Assembly: GCA_023014365.1 (NCBI GenBank)
Contig: JAEBUN010000026.1
Location: 372,001-436,000, forward strand
DNA: 64,000 nucleotides
Source: Lepiota brunneoincarnata
Lineage: Eukaryota; Basidiomycota; Agaricomycetes; Agaricales; Agaricaceae
Direction: 5' to 3'
Position numbers and translations under genes: made by a program. How positions within the stretch are numbered: position 1 is the first letter of the stretch; every line of letters begins with the position of its first letter. Shown piece after piece: positions 1 through 10,446 of the stretch. Below the pieces are notes generated by a model that ran no database searches, was not told the origin of the DNA, and saw only the letters and a program-made list of their open reading frames with translations.

Positions 1-420
1 TGGAATTTTATTAGCTTGGATCTGCAGCAACCAGGGGGAATGATCTCGCAAAAGCTGTCAATACGGGTATAGCTTTCCGCTAACCCGAGACCCAGATTCC
101 CCAGCAGTACACGCCTGTACTATGAATGCGACGACAGCGTCAGGGGGTCGAACCAGAAGAAGAGGGTAGCGCCGATTGAACTGTATCCAGGAGGAAAATA
201 AAGTGTACTTGGGCCATGGGAGGAGTTAACTAGGCGAAAAAAGCTTTTTGAAGATGGGGAATTTGATACCTATGGCTTTGATAGTAATTTTGTCGTTGCT
301 GAGGTATAACAGGTAGAGAACTGTGTTTCACGCCGTTTCATCAGGAGCTGATGCACATCGAGTCGGGTAATGTCAGCATACCATATTGAAACACGAGTGT
401 TCCGCAGAGGAACCAATTCA
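1..420 (-). pseudogene. DUF6534-like membrane protein relic (runs off window)
   Basis: Read on the minus strand, this stretch matches the 5' half of the better preserved plus-strand copies near 51.0 and 59.2 kb. It contains a PPDAVVAF-type segment that in the other copies leads into VYYWRIWVLGQWKTLPALTAF-like sequence, which resembles the membrane core of Agaricomycete DUF6534 proteins (family recalled, not searched). Frames are broken and no start can be chosen. It diverges from the NB-ARC/TPR gene on the plus strand, as in the two right-hand copies of the module. The rest lies outside the window. Confidence 0.5.
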
Positions 421-1256
421 GAACAATCCCAACGAGCTGTAGGGTCAAACGCCGTCCAAACCCCCAGGCCAGATGCCCCACACAGACCCAACTTACCACC
501 GGAGCTTTCACCTGTGTACAATCGTTGGGAGGTTGGGGTCGACCGTAACGGAATTCAAAGTGAAAGGCTCACACGGCCGCTATGTTCTTCGGAACCGGGA
601 TTGCCAATGGCTGGTCCCTGAGTCAACACGTCGCAGAAACCCATTCAGTATGTAGGAGTCGTCGATTGGATACCGCCGCACAACGTTTATTATTCTGATA
701 TTGCAGGGCCAAGTCCAACGCCACAGGTAAGCTCCTCCCCTGTGGGTGCCGACGCCACTCGCATCCGCGTCCTAACGAGTCCGTGATCAATGGTAACGGA
801 GCAGGGGCATCAGGGGTATGGTGCTCCTGGACTCCCGGCTTGCCCCCCCAGGGCATCTAAATGGCCATCCCGTGGTGAAGTTGGGCTCGACAGAGGGTTA
901 GGGACAGCCAGCCCCTCTGTGGCCTCGGATGGTCTGATGGGCTATTCTCAGCTTCGAAAATTGCCACGCGATTGAACTGACGAATGACAGTCCGAGTAAA
1001 ATAAAATATAATCGGGAGTGTTGCGGCACACTGGCGTCTACTGGCATCCATGCGCAGAACGGGGGGTCGTGTATCACTGGGAAAACAGAATGCTTAGGTG
1101 ACTTGACCTCAGAACCCGCAGTTGCGTGCATTATTTGGTTAGCGAGGTAGGCCTCTCCACACAGCATGTAAACATTGACACGGACAATTCAGGTACTTGC
1201 AACCGTGCCGAGGTCCCGTGTCCGGACCTCGGGGGAGAGTCGTTGCTGTAGACACG
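421..1256. other. divergent intergenic region
   Basis: This lies between the DUF6534-like relic and the NB-ARC/TPR gene and should hold both promoters. Its left part (about 421-560) still resembles 58.90-58.98 kb and 50.70-50.80 kb. I see no convincing gene; the short frames on both strands are not supported. Confidence 0.5.
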
Positions 1257-4200
1257 ATGTCGCACAGCAATACCTCCACTAGACGTACCGTCCTGCAAGC
1301 CTCAGTGACAGCCATGACCACTCACGGATTACCTACCATGCCTGGCCTTCGCGGACCCCTGGCCATTTCACCAACATCAAACTCCGAACCAATCATCTCC
1401 ACTACCGCCAATCTGACCGATACTGTATCAAAGATTGCAAAGGAGGTCGGCGAGCTTTTCAAGGATATACCATATGTGAAGGCATTTGCGGGGATTTTAA
1501 TCCAAATCATCAAGATCAGAGAGGTGCACAAGCTTGCTGAAAGACTGAAGGGTCGTCTAACCACAGAACAGGAAATACAAACCGAGAAGGATCGGTCTCA
1601 GGAAGCTCGTCGAGAAGATACTGGGCAGGTCAAAGGTCATCCTCGATGGCTTGCTCCGGGTTGCCGCATCACCGAACAGGGACCAGCTGAAAGATACAGA
1701 GGACAAATTGGGAGAGTACAACCGGTAACAACAGTCCGATCTCTTGTCCTTTGTGGATTAGCTCATCCACTGCTCAGTCTCCTTGAAAATATACTCGCCA
1801 CGCTCACGACAAAAACCCAAAAAGGCATGCGGGGGAAACTTGATAAGTTGGTGAACCGGAATTCGAGGATCGAGACTCTGGCCAAGTACGACCGTCTCAT
1901 CGAGAGCTTCAACATGAATCTCATTGTATGTTCGGAATTCACATCCATACCGCTTGCTCTCACTCGACCTCGACAGACCGGACTCCTTACTCAAGTTCAT
2001 TAATCCACCTCAACCCGCTCCGGCAGCTTCAGGTCCAGCGAGGTACAACAAACCTCGTCCTATCTGTAACCAACATCCTGATCCTCACCCCCTCTATTCA
2101 GTATTCTCTACAAGTCCATTCCTCGTCCCGATCAGATGATTGGGAGAGATGAAGAGATAATCCACGGTCATTGGAACAGTTACTCGGCGGCCCATCGCCG
2201 CGGGTCGCAATCTTGGGGACCAGCGGCATGGGAAAGACGACACTCGCGCTCACTGCTATACATGACCGATGCAGTGAATTGGGCAATACCCTTCGCGGTA
2301 CTTTAGTCTCCTGCGAAGCAATCACATTTGTTATCGGGCTTAATTTGGGAAATGGCCAATGCGCTGCGTATCCCGCCTTCCGATCGCAATGAACACTTGA
2401 TTGACACTGTTCTATCCCGGTTCCACAATAGCACCATCCTATGCTTGGATAACTTCGAGACCATTTGGGAGGATGAGACTGATCCGACGGGACATAGAGG
2501 GACTTCTTGTCCCACCTTGATCGTCTACCCGAACTCACCATCATTATCACCATGCACGGTACCCAGCTGCCCTTCTGGAGTCGCCTGGTCCAAGCCGTTG
2601 CTCCCACCCTTGAAGAAACTTGAGCGAACGTCGACTCGAAATTGATAGTCCGAAAAGTCTCAAGTGCCTGTGGACGAGTTCACCGAAAAATTGGTTCAAG
2701 TCGCCAACGGGATACCTCTAGTCATGAAGCTCATTGTTACCCAGTTACAAGAAGGACAACGAGAGCTCTGAATCGTTGTGGGTACGGTGGCAGCAGACAG
2801 CAGACAAATGCTATAGGGACGGGTACCAAGGACCGCTTATCCAATCTCGACGCCTCCATTCATCTGTCGGTGCACAGTCCACGTATGCAGGCAGATCCAA
2901 ACGCCATCCCTATTTTTACCATGCTATCGAGCCTTCCAGATGGGTTCCCGTGTCGACAGGAGGCCATAGATGACCTCCAAAGCCACTTGCCAGAAAGCAT
3001 CCGCCTTCAGGGAGACCTTGGTGTCCCTACAAGCGGGTATCGCTCCTCTACGTTGATGGAACTGAGGGAAATCTCAGATATCGGAATGCTTGTGCCGATC
3101 CGTGAGTTCGGCATGAAGATGGCAGACGAGTCAATCTCTCGATGACTGCTTAGGCGCGTTCTACGCCAAGGTGATGGATCAGTTTGCGAACTACACGGAG
3201 CCCCGCTGGCCATAATATCATTCCACCAGGAACTTCTCAACATACACTCGGTGTTCGCGACAAATGCTCCAGAAAAACCGAGTGGATGAGAAGGATTGTC
3301 TCCGCTTCCATTAACTATACCCTCTGGTGTATTTACATGGGCAATCCCACTTCGGAGATCATCGAGCTGGCACTGCAACGGAACGTGGCTGGATCATCAA
3401 GCTTACATGCGCGGTGTGTTTCGGCCTTGTCGTGTGTGTATATTCAACAGGAATAAGCTCGACAAGGCCGAGTTGTCTCTCAAGAAAGCGATGGAGCTTC
3501 ATCAGCAGTCGCATGACTGTGCTTGGTGAGGCCAACGATGTCCGGATGCTGGGAGATGTATATTTGCGACAGGATAAGCTAGACGAAGCTGAGTCGTCTT
3601 TCAAGCGAGCAATGGAGCTCCATCAGCAGTCGCATTCTGTGCTTGGTGAGGCCCACGATGTCCATATGCTGGGAGAGGTATATTTGCGACGGGATAAGCT
3701 AGATGAAGCCGAGTCGTCTTTCAAGAAAGCAATGCAGCTTCATCAGCAGTCGCATGACGTGCTTGGTGAGGCCAACGATGTCCGGATGCTGGGATATGTA
3801 TATTTGCGATGGGATAAGCTAGACGAAGCTGAGTCGTCTTTCAAGAGAGCAATGGAGCTCCATCAGCAGTCGCATGACATGCTTGGTGAGGCCTACGATG
3901 TCTATATGCTGGGAGAGGTATATTTGCGACGGGATAAGCTAGATAAAGCCGAGTCGTCTTTCAAGAAAGCAATGCAGCTTCATCAGGCAGTCGCATGACG
4001 TTTGCAACGGGATAAGCTAGACGAAGCTGAGTCATCTTTCAAGAAAGCAATGGAGCTTCACCAGCAGTCGCATTCTTGTTGGTGAGGGCCCAGATGTCAT
4101 ATGCTGGGAGATGTAATATTTTGCGACGGGCTAAGCTAGATGAAGCCGAGTCATCTTTCAAGAAAGCAATGCAGCTTCATCAGCAGTCGCATGACGTGCT

Positions 4201-4510
4201 TGGTGAGGCCTACGATATCCAGAAGCTGGGAGACGTGTATTTGCAACGGGATAAGCTAGATGAAGCCGAGTCGTCTTTCAAGAAAGCAATGCAGCTTCAT
4301 CAGCAGTCACATGACGTGCTTGGTGAGGCCAATGATGTCCGGTTGTTGGGAGAAGTGTATTTGGAACAGGATAGGCTGGATGAAGCTGAACAATATTTCA
4401 ACCAAGCTCTTCTTCTCCACCGACAATGCCAATCGTCACAAGATGAGGCTACGGATCTATCATTCCTCGGGCATGTTTGGAAATGTAGGGAGGTACCACC
4501 CATGACATGA
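1257..4510 (+). pseudogene. NB-ARC/TPR NTPase, copy 1 (frameshifted)
   Basis: This is an NLR-like STAND NTPase. The ATG at 1257 opens an N-terminal region with the conserved segment IAKEVGELFKDIPYVKAFAG. A likely intron (GTGCAC...CAG) follows IKIRE. A P-loop GTSGMGKTTLA lies near 2220, then a Walker B-like ILCLDNFETIWED near 2440 and an ITM-type kinase-3 segment near 2545. After a helical linker come 40-residue TPR units to the stop at 4508-4510. Such proteins act as cytosolic signalling switches (family knowledge). It is broken. One extra G follows TCTCAGGAA near 1612; copies at 57.4 and 49.1 kb lack it. The frame is also lost after the P-loop and in the TPR array near 4000 and 4080. It is one of three paralogous decayed copies. 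Confidence 0.75.
3460..4420 (+). repeat. tandem 120-nt TPR-coding repeats
   Basis: About eight near-identical units of 120 nt each encode a 40-residue TPR of the kinesin-light-chain type (consensus parts LGEANDV, DKLDEAESSF, AMELHQQSH). Units are far more alike to each other than to the divergent last unit (DRLDEAEQYF), which implies recent expansion by slippage or unequal exchange. One unit is collapsed near 4000: sequence jumps from CGCATGACGT directly to TTGCAACGGGATAAG, deleting most of a unit and shifting frame. Confidence 0.85.
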
Positions 4511-4734
4511 GACATTTTCAGTACTTAGGCATTATCTCATGTTTCTCATTTCTCGACCATCTCCAGTTGTTTGAGTTCACAATTCACTGTTTGTAATCAG
4601 GCATGTATGATTTCAGGGGGGATCTCTATTCCCCATTCATTTCACTGAAATAATTACATGAATTAAACTAGAGTGTTGGGGTGGCCATAGTTGATTGCTG
4701 TTAACTTATGTTGTTCATTATGTCTGGGATTGTG
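4511..4734 (+). other. NB-ARC/TPR 3' flank shared by three copies
   Basis: The sequence after the stop is conserved, in inverted orientation, at 46.56-46.68 kb and 55.49-55.61 kb. Examples are the CTCATGTTTCTCATTT run and GATCTCTATTCCC. This shows the 3' untranslated region was copied with each gene. No gene is seen here. Confidence 0.55.
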
Positions 4735-5830
4735 ACATAGGAATGCCGACGCTGAATATCAATATAAACGATGGCTATGATTTTTTTCTTGCTGGCCACC
4801 CATGTGAGAATGCTACTGACGGGAACACATCTGGAGAATATGGTTGGGTAAGCCATCAGTGAACACCCCATGATCGATAAAGTCTCATTCGCAGGGAGCA
4901 CCCTGACTGGCCGCAAAATCCTCAAGGCTTCTTCAGAGACGAATCTGAAAGTCATTACTCTCGAATTCGGAGGAAAGAATCCAACGGGTATCTTTGAGGA
5001 TGTGAATCTGGAACAGACTCTGAAGTGGGCCACAGCCGGAATCTTGTGCGTTTATTCATACATTCCATTTTGCTTCGTAACACGCTTACTTATCCATAAT
5101 ACTTAGCGTGAACATGGGTAAGGATGCACGTTTAATGTGACTGCCCCTCCTCATCCAAGCCTCGTTGATACCAAGGACAATCCTGTGTTGCTGCATCTCG
5201 CATCTTCGTACAAGGCATCTACGACTGCTTCTTGGAACAATTCACCACTATCGCCAAACACCTCGGTGACCACACCGGCAGTGGATTCGATCCGAAGAGC
5301 CAACATGGTCCCCAAATTTCGCAAACTTAATTTGATCGAGTTATGGGTTTCATCAATGCGGGAAAAAAAACAAGAAGGTGCCACGGTTGCCATCGGTGGT
5401 GAGCGGCTCGGGAAGGAGGGATACTTTATCCAACCGACCATCTTCACTGATGTGACGCCAAAAATAACAATTATGCAAGGGGAAATCTTTGGGCTTGTTT
5501 GTTCCGTGGTCAAGTTCAAGGATGAGTCTGGTGAGTTTCGAACCCGTCGTTCTCTGACGATGATGTAGAATTGCTCACTCAATTCAACAGAGGTAATTGA
5601 GCTAGCGAATGATGTGGCGTATGGTTCGGGAGCCAACACATTTACTGAGACCGCGAGTTGTGCGATCCGTGTTACCCATGCTTTAGAAGCTGGAAGTGTT
5701 TGGGTGAGTGGAGGCCTCGTGTTAGTGCTGCTTCGGATCGTGATTAGAGCGTAGTGGTACTCATGAGCCTTTGAATGTACAGATACACCCAAGTCAAGGC
5801 GGTGCATGTCAATATTGGACAGAAGTTGTG
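4735..5830 (+). pseudogene. aldehyde dehydrogenase pseudogene (3' half)
   Basis: This begins inside a sequence matching the NGYG exon of the intact ALDH gene at 41.2-43.5 kb, so the N-terminal NAD-binding part is absent. Recognisable pieces are [19 protein letters not shown] (FTGST altered), LEFGGKNP (LELGGKSP altered), [13 protein letters not shown] with the catalytic cysteine, and IQPTIFTDVTP. Damage includes an in-frame TAA after the PQISQT segment near 5330, an eight-A run near 5362 that shifts frame, and loss of the exon encoding [18 protein letters not shown] before the last exon. The ending QVKAVHVNIGQKL and stop at 5828-5830 remain. Similarity is closer to the 41-43 kb gene than to the 37-40 kb gene. 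Confidence 0.88.
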
Positions 5831-6455
5831 AAAAAGGATCATAGCAGTTTTGAAAATGTTGTATATTACAAGCCTGTCAGACGTATGTAGCGAGGTCAGT
5901 GCTCCATGAAGGGAACGCGCTACACATTATCTCCGCCCACACCAGCCATGCATGATCGGAAGGCCAATTAAGATACAAGGTGAGAATGCCCGAAAGGCCA
6001 CGTCGTCATCCAAATGGAGAACAACATGCTGAGAAATACGAGTAGTGGGTTAATTTGTCGTGCTCGCAATGTCTTGATCACCTCTATGGGGGTGGCGAAT
6101 GAGCGAAAGACACTTGCAGGTTCGCTGGATAAACCATCAACAAATGGTCATGGAGCGGAGAGGAGCGTAAAAGGCGAACGGGACGGTGTTAGACCTCGAA
6201 AGCGAATTCCTCGGAGGTGAGCCCGTGAATTAAAATCCTCTAGCATGGTGACGTCATTGGATTAAGGCGTCAATTCCTTGGTAGCATGCGCGCAGGGTCC
6301 AAAGTTGCTAGTTTGGGATGGCGGTGGGCACAAGCACAGGGATATTGCAGGCATTTTGGGCCTTTGTTTCCGTGATTTGTCATGGCCCCGGGTTCGAGGA
6401 CAGTTGCCAAGAAATTGACGAGAGTTGGGAGGCGCGAAGATAATGACATTGCCAG
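5831..6455. repeat. duplicated ALDH downstream flank
   Basis: The sequence is almost the reverse complement of about 40,545-41,168, the region downstream of the intact ALDH at 41.2-43.5 kb. A 68-codon frame starting at 6014 recurs with frame changes at 40,986, but no known protein is recognised and I treat it as non-coding. The right edge is sharp at about 6455, where NB-ARC/TPR tail sequence begins. Confidence 0.75.
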
Positions 6456-6600
6456 TCACCACGAGATGTAACTACAGAACTAAAGCTACTTAAACGTGTT
6501 CGGAAGCACAGGGAGGTGCTATCCGCAACATAGGGCATTTTCGGTACTTTATGCGCTACCTGATGTTTTTCATCTCCGAGTATCTCCAGTGATTTGACTT
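6456..6600 (+). pseudogene. NB-ARC/TPR 3' end relic
   Basis: About 145 bp matches the end of the TPR relic at 17.86-18.00 kb (shared CTAAAGCTACTT, CGTGTTCGGAAGC and GCATTTTCGGTACTT). It holds only the last coding residues and the 3' flank of an NB-ARC/TPR gene, joined directly to the duplicated ALDH flank. Confidence 0.6.
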
Positions 6601-7510
6601 TAGCGTTGGTAGTTAGGACGGATCTCCATTTTCATTTGTTCCATTGGAATGACGCAAAAACACTACACAAATCAATACACGTACAATATCAGCAAATAGA
6701 TAATGTGTTAGCTGGTCAGGGAAATGAACAAGAAGTGAGAGAGATAGAGGAGATTGGTGAAAGGGATTGTCTCGGTGTACTGAACAAGTCAGATCTCGGG
6801 GTGGTGCTCGCATAATAGGCAAGGAGCACAGATATGCCGGGCGACAACCCCGCATCACCTCGCCTCTCTAATGATAACCTGTCGAGTTCTTACCGGCGCC
6901 GGCAATACTATAGCCAACCCCCTCAAAGGCGCCACCACCAAACCCCACAATGTTGATGGGATCGTAAATATGGGCAGTAGTGCCAGTCTCCCATATGGAC
7001 GCACCATCATTACCGGTGAATTCGGTGAGGAGAATGAGACGCCACTTTCTCGGGGTAGGGTTGGTGGTGAAGGCTTCAGCGATCCTATAACCACCCTCAT
7101 GCGTGATTGTGCTATCCGGACACATCTTGCCTCATCAGTAAGAGACGGGGAGCTCCGATATGCTTTTGGAAGGGCAACCAAAGGTTAATGGGGCCCAAGT
7201 GATTATATGGACTTGGGGCGTTATGCTTCTGAGTTCTGCTATGGAGAGAGGACTGGGGGGCACGTGGATACTCATTATCCAATTAGTGGGAGCTGAAGGT
7301 GAAGAGGACGTTGAGATGAAGCATAAGACTGTCAGCAAAGAGGCTCCCTTGAGCGTCGCTGACATTAATGCCTGGCGGGGAATCGAAGTGAGTGAATATA
7401 CAGGGGAGCTGACTACGATGCTCTGTGTACAATTTATTGATGGAGATCTGGCTGTCTACGTTGGTGAGCTTGGCGAGGATGGGGGTGTTGTATGTTTTTT
7501 CCTGGAATGA
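6601..7510 (-). pseudogene. unknown gene relic, paralogue of 18.0-19.5 kb
   Basis: The stretch aligns with 18.03-19.48 kb but lacks about 550 bp near 6900. On the minus strand both copies share a segment beginning CPDSTITHEGGYRI / RPDSTIMYKYGYKI and continuing LLTEFTGN. I do not recognise the family and propose no function. Several frame breaks separate the shared segments. The piece around 7180-7500 matches 19.1-19.4 kb more weakly. Confidence 0.45.
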
Positions 7511-7734
7511 CTATTGTGGGAAAGCCCAAGGATAGTTAGTGATGGGCGCCGGCTGCTGTTGACGCACATGATTGTCTTCAACCCGGACATCGGCAGTATG
7601 GTCACATTCCCGCTTGTCTCTTTACCCTCATGTCCCAGTACTCGTCAAAGTGGCTCAGGGTTACTGAACCATTTCCTCACGTTCTTCTTGTCGAGCTCGC
7701 GCGGTGCGTCTCTCACCCTTCAAGTTAAGGCGCA

Positions 7735-8859
7735 GTGCATGCCAACCCAAACTCCATTCCCACTAGAGCCTCCTGTCAATGCCTTCAATGTCGAGTGCGT
7801 AAACCCATCTCAATTTCCAAATCCAATAACAGATGGTGTCTGGGCAGGTACTGGCAAGCATACGGCAAGCTCTTCGACAGCTTAATCGAAGACGGTTACG
7901 ACGTACGAGCTCTCGTTCTCGCGTCCAGCTTCCCAAAAATCTTTACAGCAGGACTCGACCGTGAGCCCCTCTCGCCCCTAGCGCCATTCATGGACTTTTA
8001 CATGGATCATCCACCCTCGTAGTAGCCGATGCAGCAAACCTCGCTGCAGAAGGCTCGGAGACAGGCCAGGACAAGGCGCGATCCTCCCTCACAATGCGGA
8101 CGCTCACTCTCAAATTCCAAAAAGCCATCACGACCCCAGAACGCGCCCCATTCCCTGTCATTGCTGCTGTACATGGACCGGTCTTTGGATTGGGCGTGGA
8201 CATGATTTCTGCATGTGATATTCGATACGCGGCATCCAATACCGTCTTTGCTATCAAAGTGATCTGCCTCCTCCTGTGTGTTGATTCTGCCTCGAGCTAT
8301 GTGCTGATGTTTGTCTGTAGGAAGTCGACGTAGGGCTCGCAGCTGATATTGGGTCCCTCGCCTTCCTCCCAAAAATCACGGGCAACCACTCTATGATCCG
8401 CGAGCTCGCATATACAGCACGTAATTTCCCCGCAGAGGAAGCTGAGAAAGATCGGTCTAGTATCCAGGATCGTACCTGGAGGACGAGAGGAAGTGATTCA
8501 GGCCGCGATTGAGCTGGCCAAGGTCATTGCGTCAAAATCTCCCTATTGCTGTGTCTGGTTCGAAGCACCTGATCACACACTGCGCGAGATCACAGGTGGG
8601 TTGCTTGCCCTTTTATGAACGTGGTTGACTGGAAGAGACTGATGGAACCGGGTTTCAAGTGTTCCGGAGAATCTGGCTTATACTCAATCATGGAGTGCTC
8701 ATGCACTGATGACCAATGTGTGTGGATGATGCTACTGTTTCTGATTTTCCTCACCCATACTCACGATCCCTCGTCAAGGATATTGCGGAGAATATGATCT
8801 CTCGGAAATCGCGCAAGCAGGCTAGTTTTGCGGCTCTCAAGGTTCCCTCTAAGCTTTGA
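7735..8859 (+). pseudogene. delta3,5-delta2,4-dienoyl-CoA isomerase (ECH1-like) pseudogene
   Basis: This is a crotonase-fold enzyme of peroxisomal unsaturated fatty acid beta-oxidation. Exons give SFPKIFTAGLD, PFPVIAAVHGPVFGLGVDM, SACDIRYAASN and EVDVGLAADIGSLAFLPKI. The three acidic residues corresponding to Asp176, Glu196 and Asp204 of rat ECH1 are present (GVDM, K/EVDV, LAAD). Introns with GTGAGC...TAG near 7961-8023 and GTGATC...TAG near 8258-8321 fit. It ends PSKL-stop at 8857-8859, a canonical PTS1 peroxisomal signal. It is broken: an extra A near 8450, an extra C near 8543 and a further shift near 8575 each change frame. Decayed relatives lie at 40.2, 43.9 and 53.5-54.5 kb. Confidence 0.82.
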
Positions 8860-10446
8860 GGAGTCAATCCATGAACCTAAGTACCTAGTCAATGAATGGT
8901 AAGGAGAATCGCCATCTCAGTCCATTATGTTACCGACACCCCAAGTGAGACTTTGTAAGGTGTATTGGGCAGCAGAGCACACATGTTGGACTTGGCCGTC
9001 TCTTGGAAGGCTCTTGAGCAGAATGGTGATAAACATACAGTACAATGAGGGACGTAAAAAGCCCGAGTGGAGATATTCGAGTTTCGATTGAAGGCGCTCC
9101 CAATTCTGTATAAAATACACTATGCCCCACTAACCTCTGTATCAATGCCCCCAGGGAGTTGTATTGTCACCATTTTAACACTTTTAATTGCATGCCGGTC
9201 CTTCCGTTCACACCGGGCGCGCAAAGCCGTCTGCGATAGACCTGAAGCTATTGGATTAGTGTGTCTCAATTGTGGCCTTGTCCGGGCATCTGAGGTTTTT
9301 ATAAATAACTTTGGGAGGCACTGTTTCAAACAGCGAAAAAAATAGTTGGGTGCAGTCCTAGAGGGCCCAGGGGGGCGGTGACAATGTCAATCGTGCTGGT
9401 CTTGCAATTCCGTTGGCCGCCGGGGAGGGTTTCCTTTCTCGTGTGATACGGGATATTCGATGGAAGACTCCGGAATACCCGAGTAGACCGTGTATGCATC
9501 TGTGGGAGCTCTCGATTGTACTCCTGTGTAAGGGTTCTGATATTGAGCTTTGCATCTGGCGATATCAGCTTCGTGGGTGCATCGTTTTGAGCAAGCTTCT
9601 CAGGTACTATCTACAAAAGACAGTAATGTTTGACGAGCAAATATTGCGGCGAGCGCGGTGATTAACCTCGGGCTAGAGATGGGCGATAGGATAAAGAAGG
9701 TATTAAAATCAATGCACAGGCGAGGGTCCAGTCTCGGGGAGGATTTCTAGAGAAGAGACAGGGCTTTGAATCAGTTGTGGTTATCTTGGAAGTGCTCTGT
9801 GACTTTTTGATGCATTTATTGATGGACTGTCGCTGGTTGTCGCCGGGTAAGTCGGGTGATCATGAGCGCTTACACACATTCCCGATCGGGTCATTGCTTT
9901 CCTACCATTGTTTTCCTTCTTCTGTTGACCTGGCGCGGGCGAATCATGATTCCTTTGCGCTCTCCGAATAAGCCGAAAAAAAGAGGATGACTTCTCTCAT
10001 AATATTGAGCAAGCACCGTTGGACAAAGTCACCGGTCATCATCAAGCCACGGGTTCCATCGACTGACAGTTGGTAACGATGATTCGGAACATGGACATGG
10101 GAGGATGCATGTCGGTATGCGTTGCAGACCGCATGATACAGCATCGCTTTTTTATTCTGACTTCTCGGACAGGATTCGAGTGCCTAGCAACCCGTGTTTA
10201 TGCCAATGGCAGGTGTAGTTATCACCGCCAAGCCTGACGGCCTTGTTTCCCCTGGATCAACTGCTCGCAGATCGAACTACCTCTTTTACTGGTCCCTGAT
10301 GAATGTGTTCCTCCCGGTATAAATTGCCGTACGAAGCCAGCATGTCCTCTGTCCCTTCCCCGGTTCCCTTTCTTCTCTTTCCGCTCCTTCATTCGTTCCT
10401 TATTTCTTCGCCCTGGTGGCCTTTTAAAAAACCTAATCCCAAAATC
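8860..10446. other. intergenic region upstream of secreted-protein gene A
   Basis: I find no supported gene in this 1.6 kb. Short frames lack splice support and family motifs. The last 130 bp form a plausible promoter with a TATA box and pyrimidine-rich tracts just before the start codon. Confidence 0.5.
10318..10323 (+). promoter_or_regulatory. TATA box of secreted-protein gene A
   Basis: TATAAA lies 124 bp before the predicted start. Its paralogues carry the same hexamer 69-74 bp before theirs. Pyrimidine-rich leader sequence lies between the box and the ATG. Confidence 0.55.

Noticed and set aside
3460..4420. Regularly spaced repeats that might suggest a CRISPR-like array
   Set aside because: The 120-nt units are contiguous, lack spacers and code for TPR motifs; the genome is eukaryotic.
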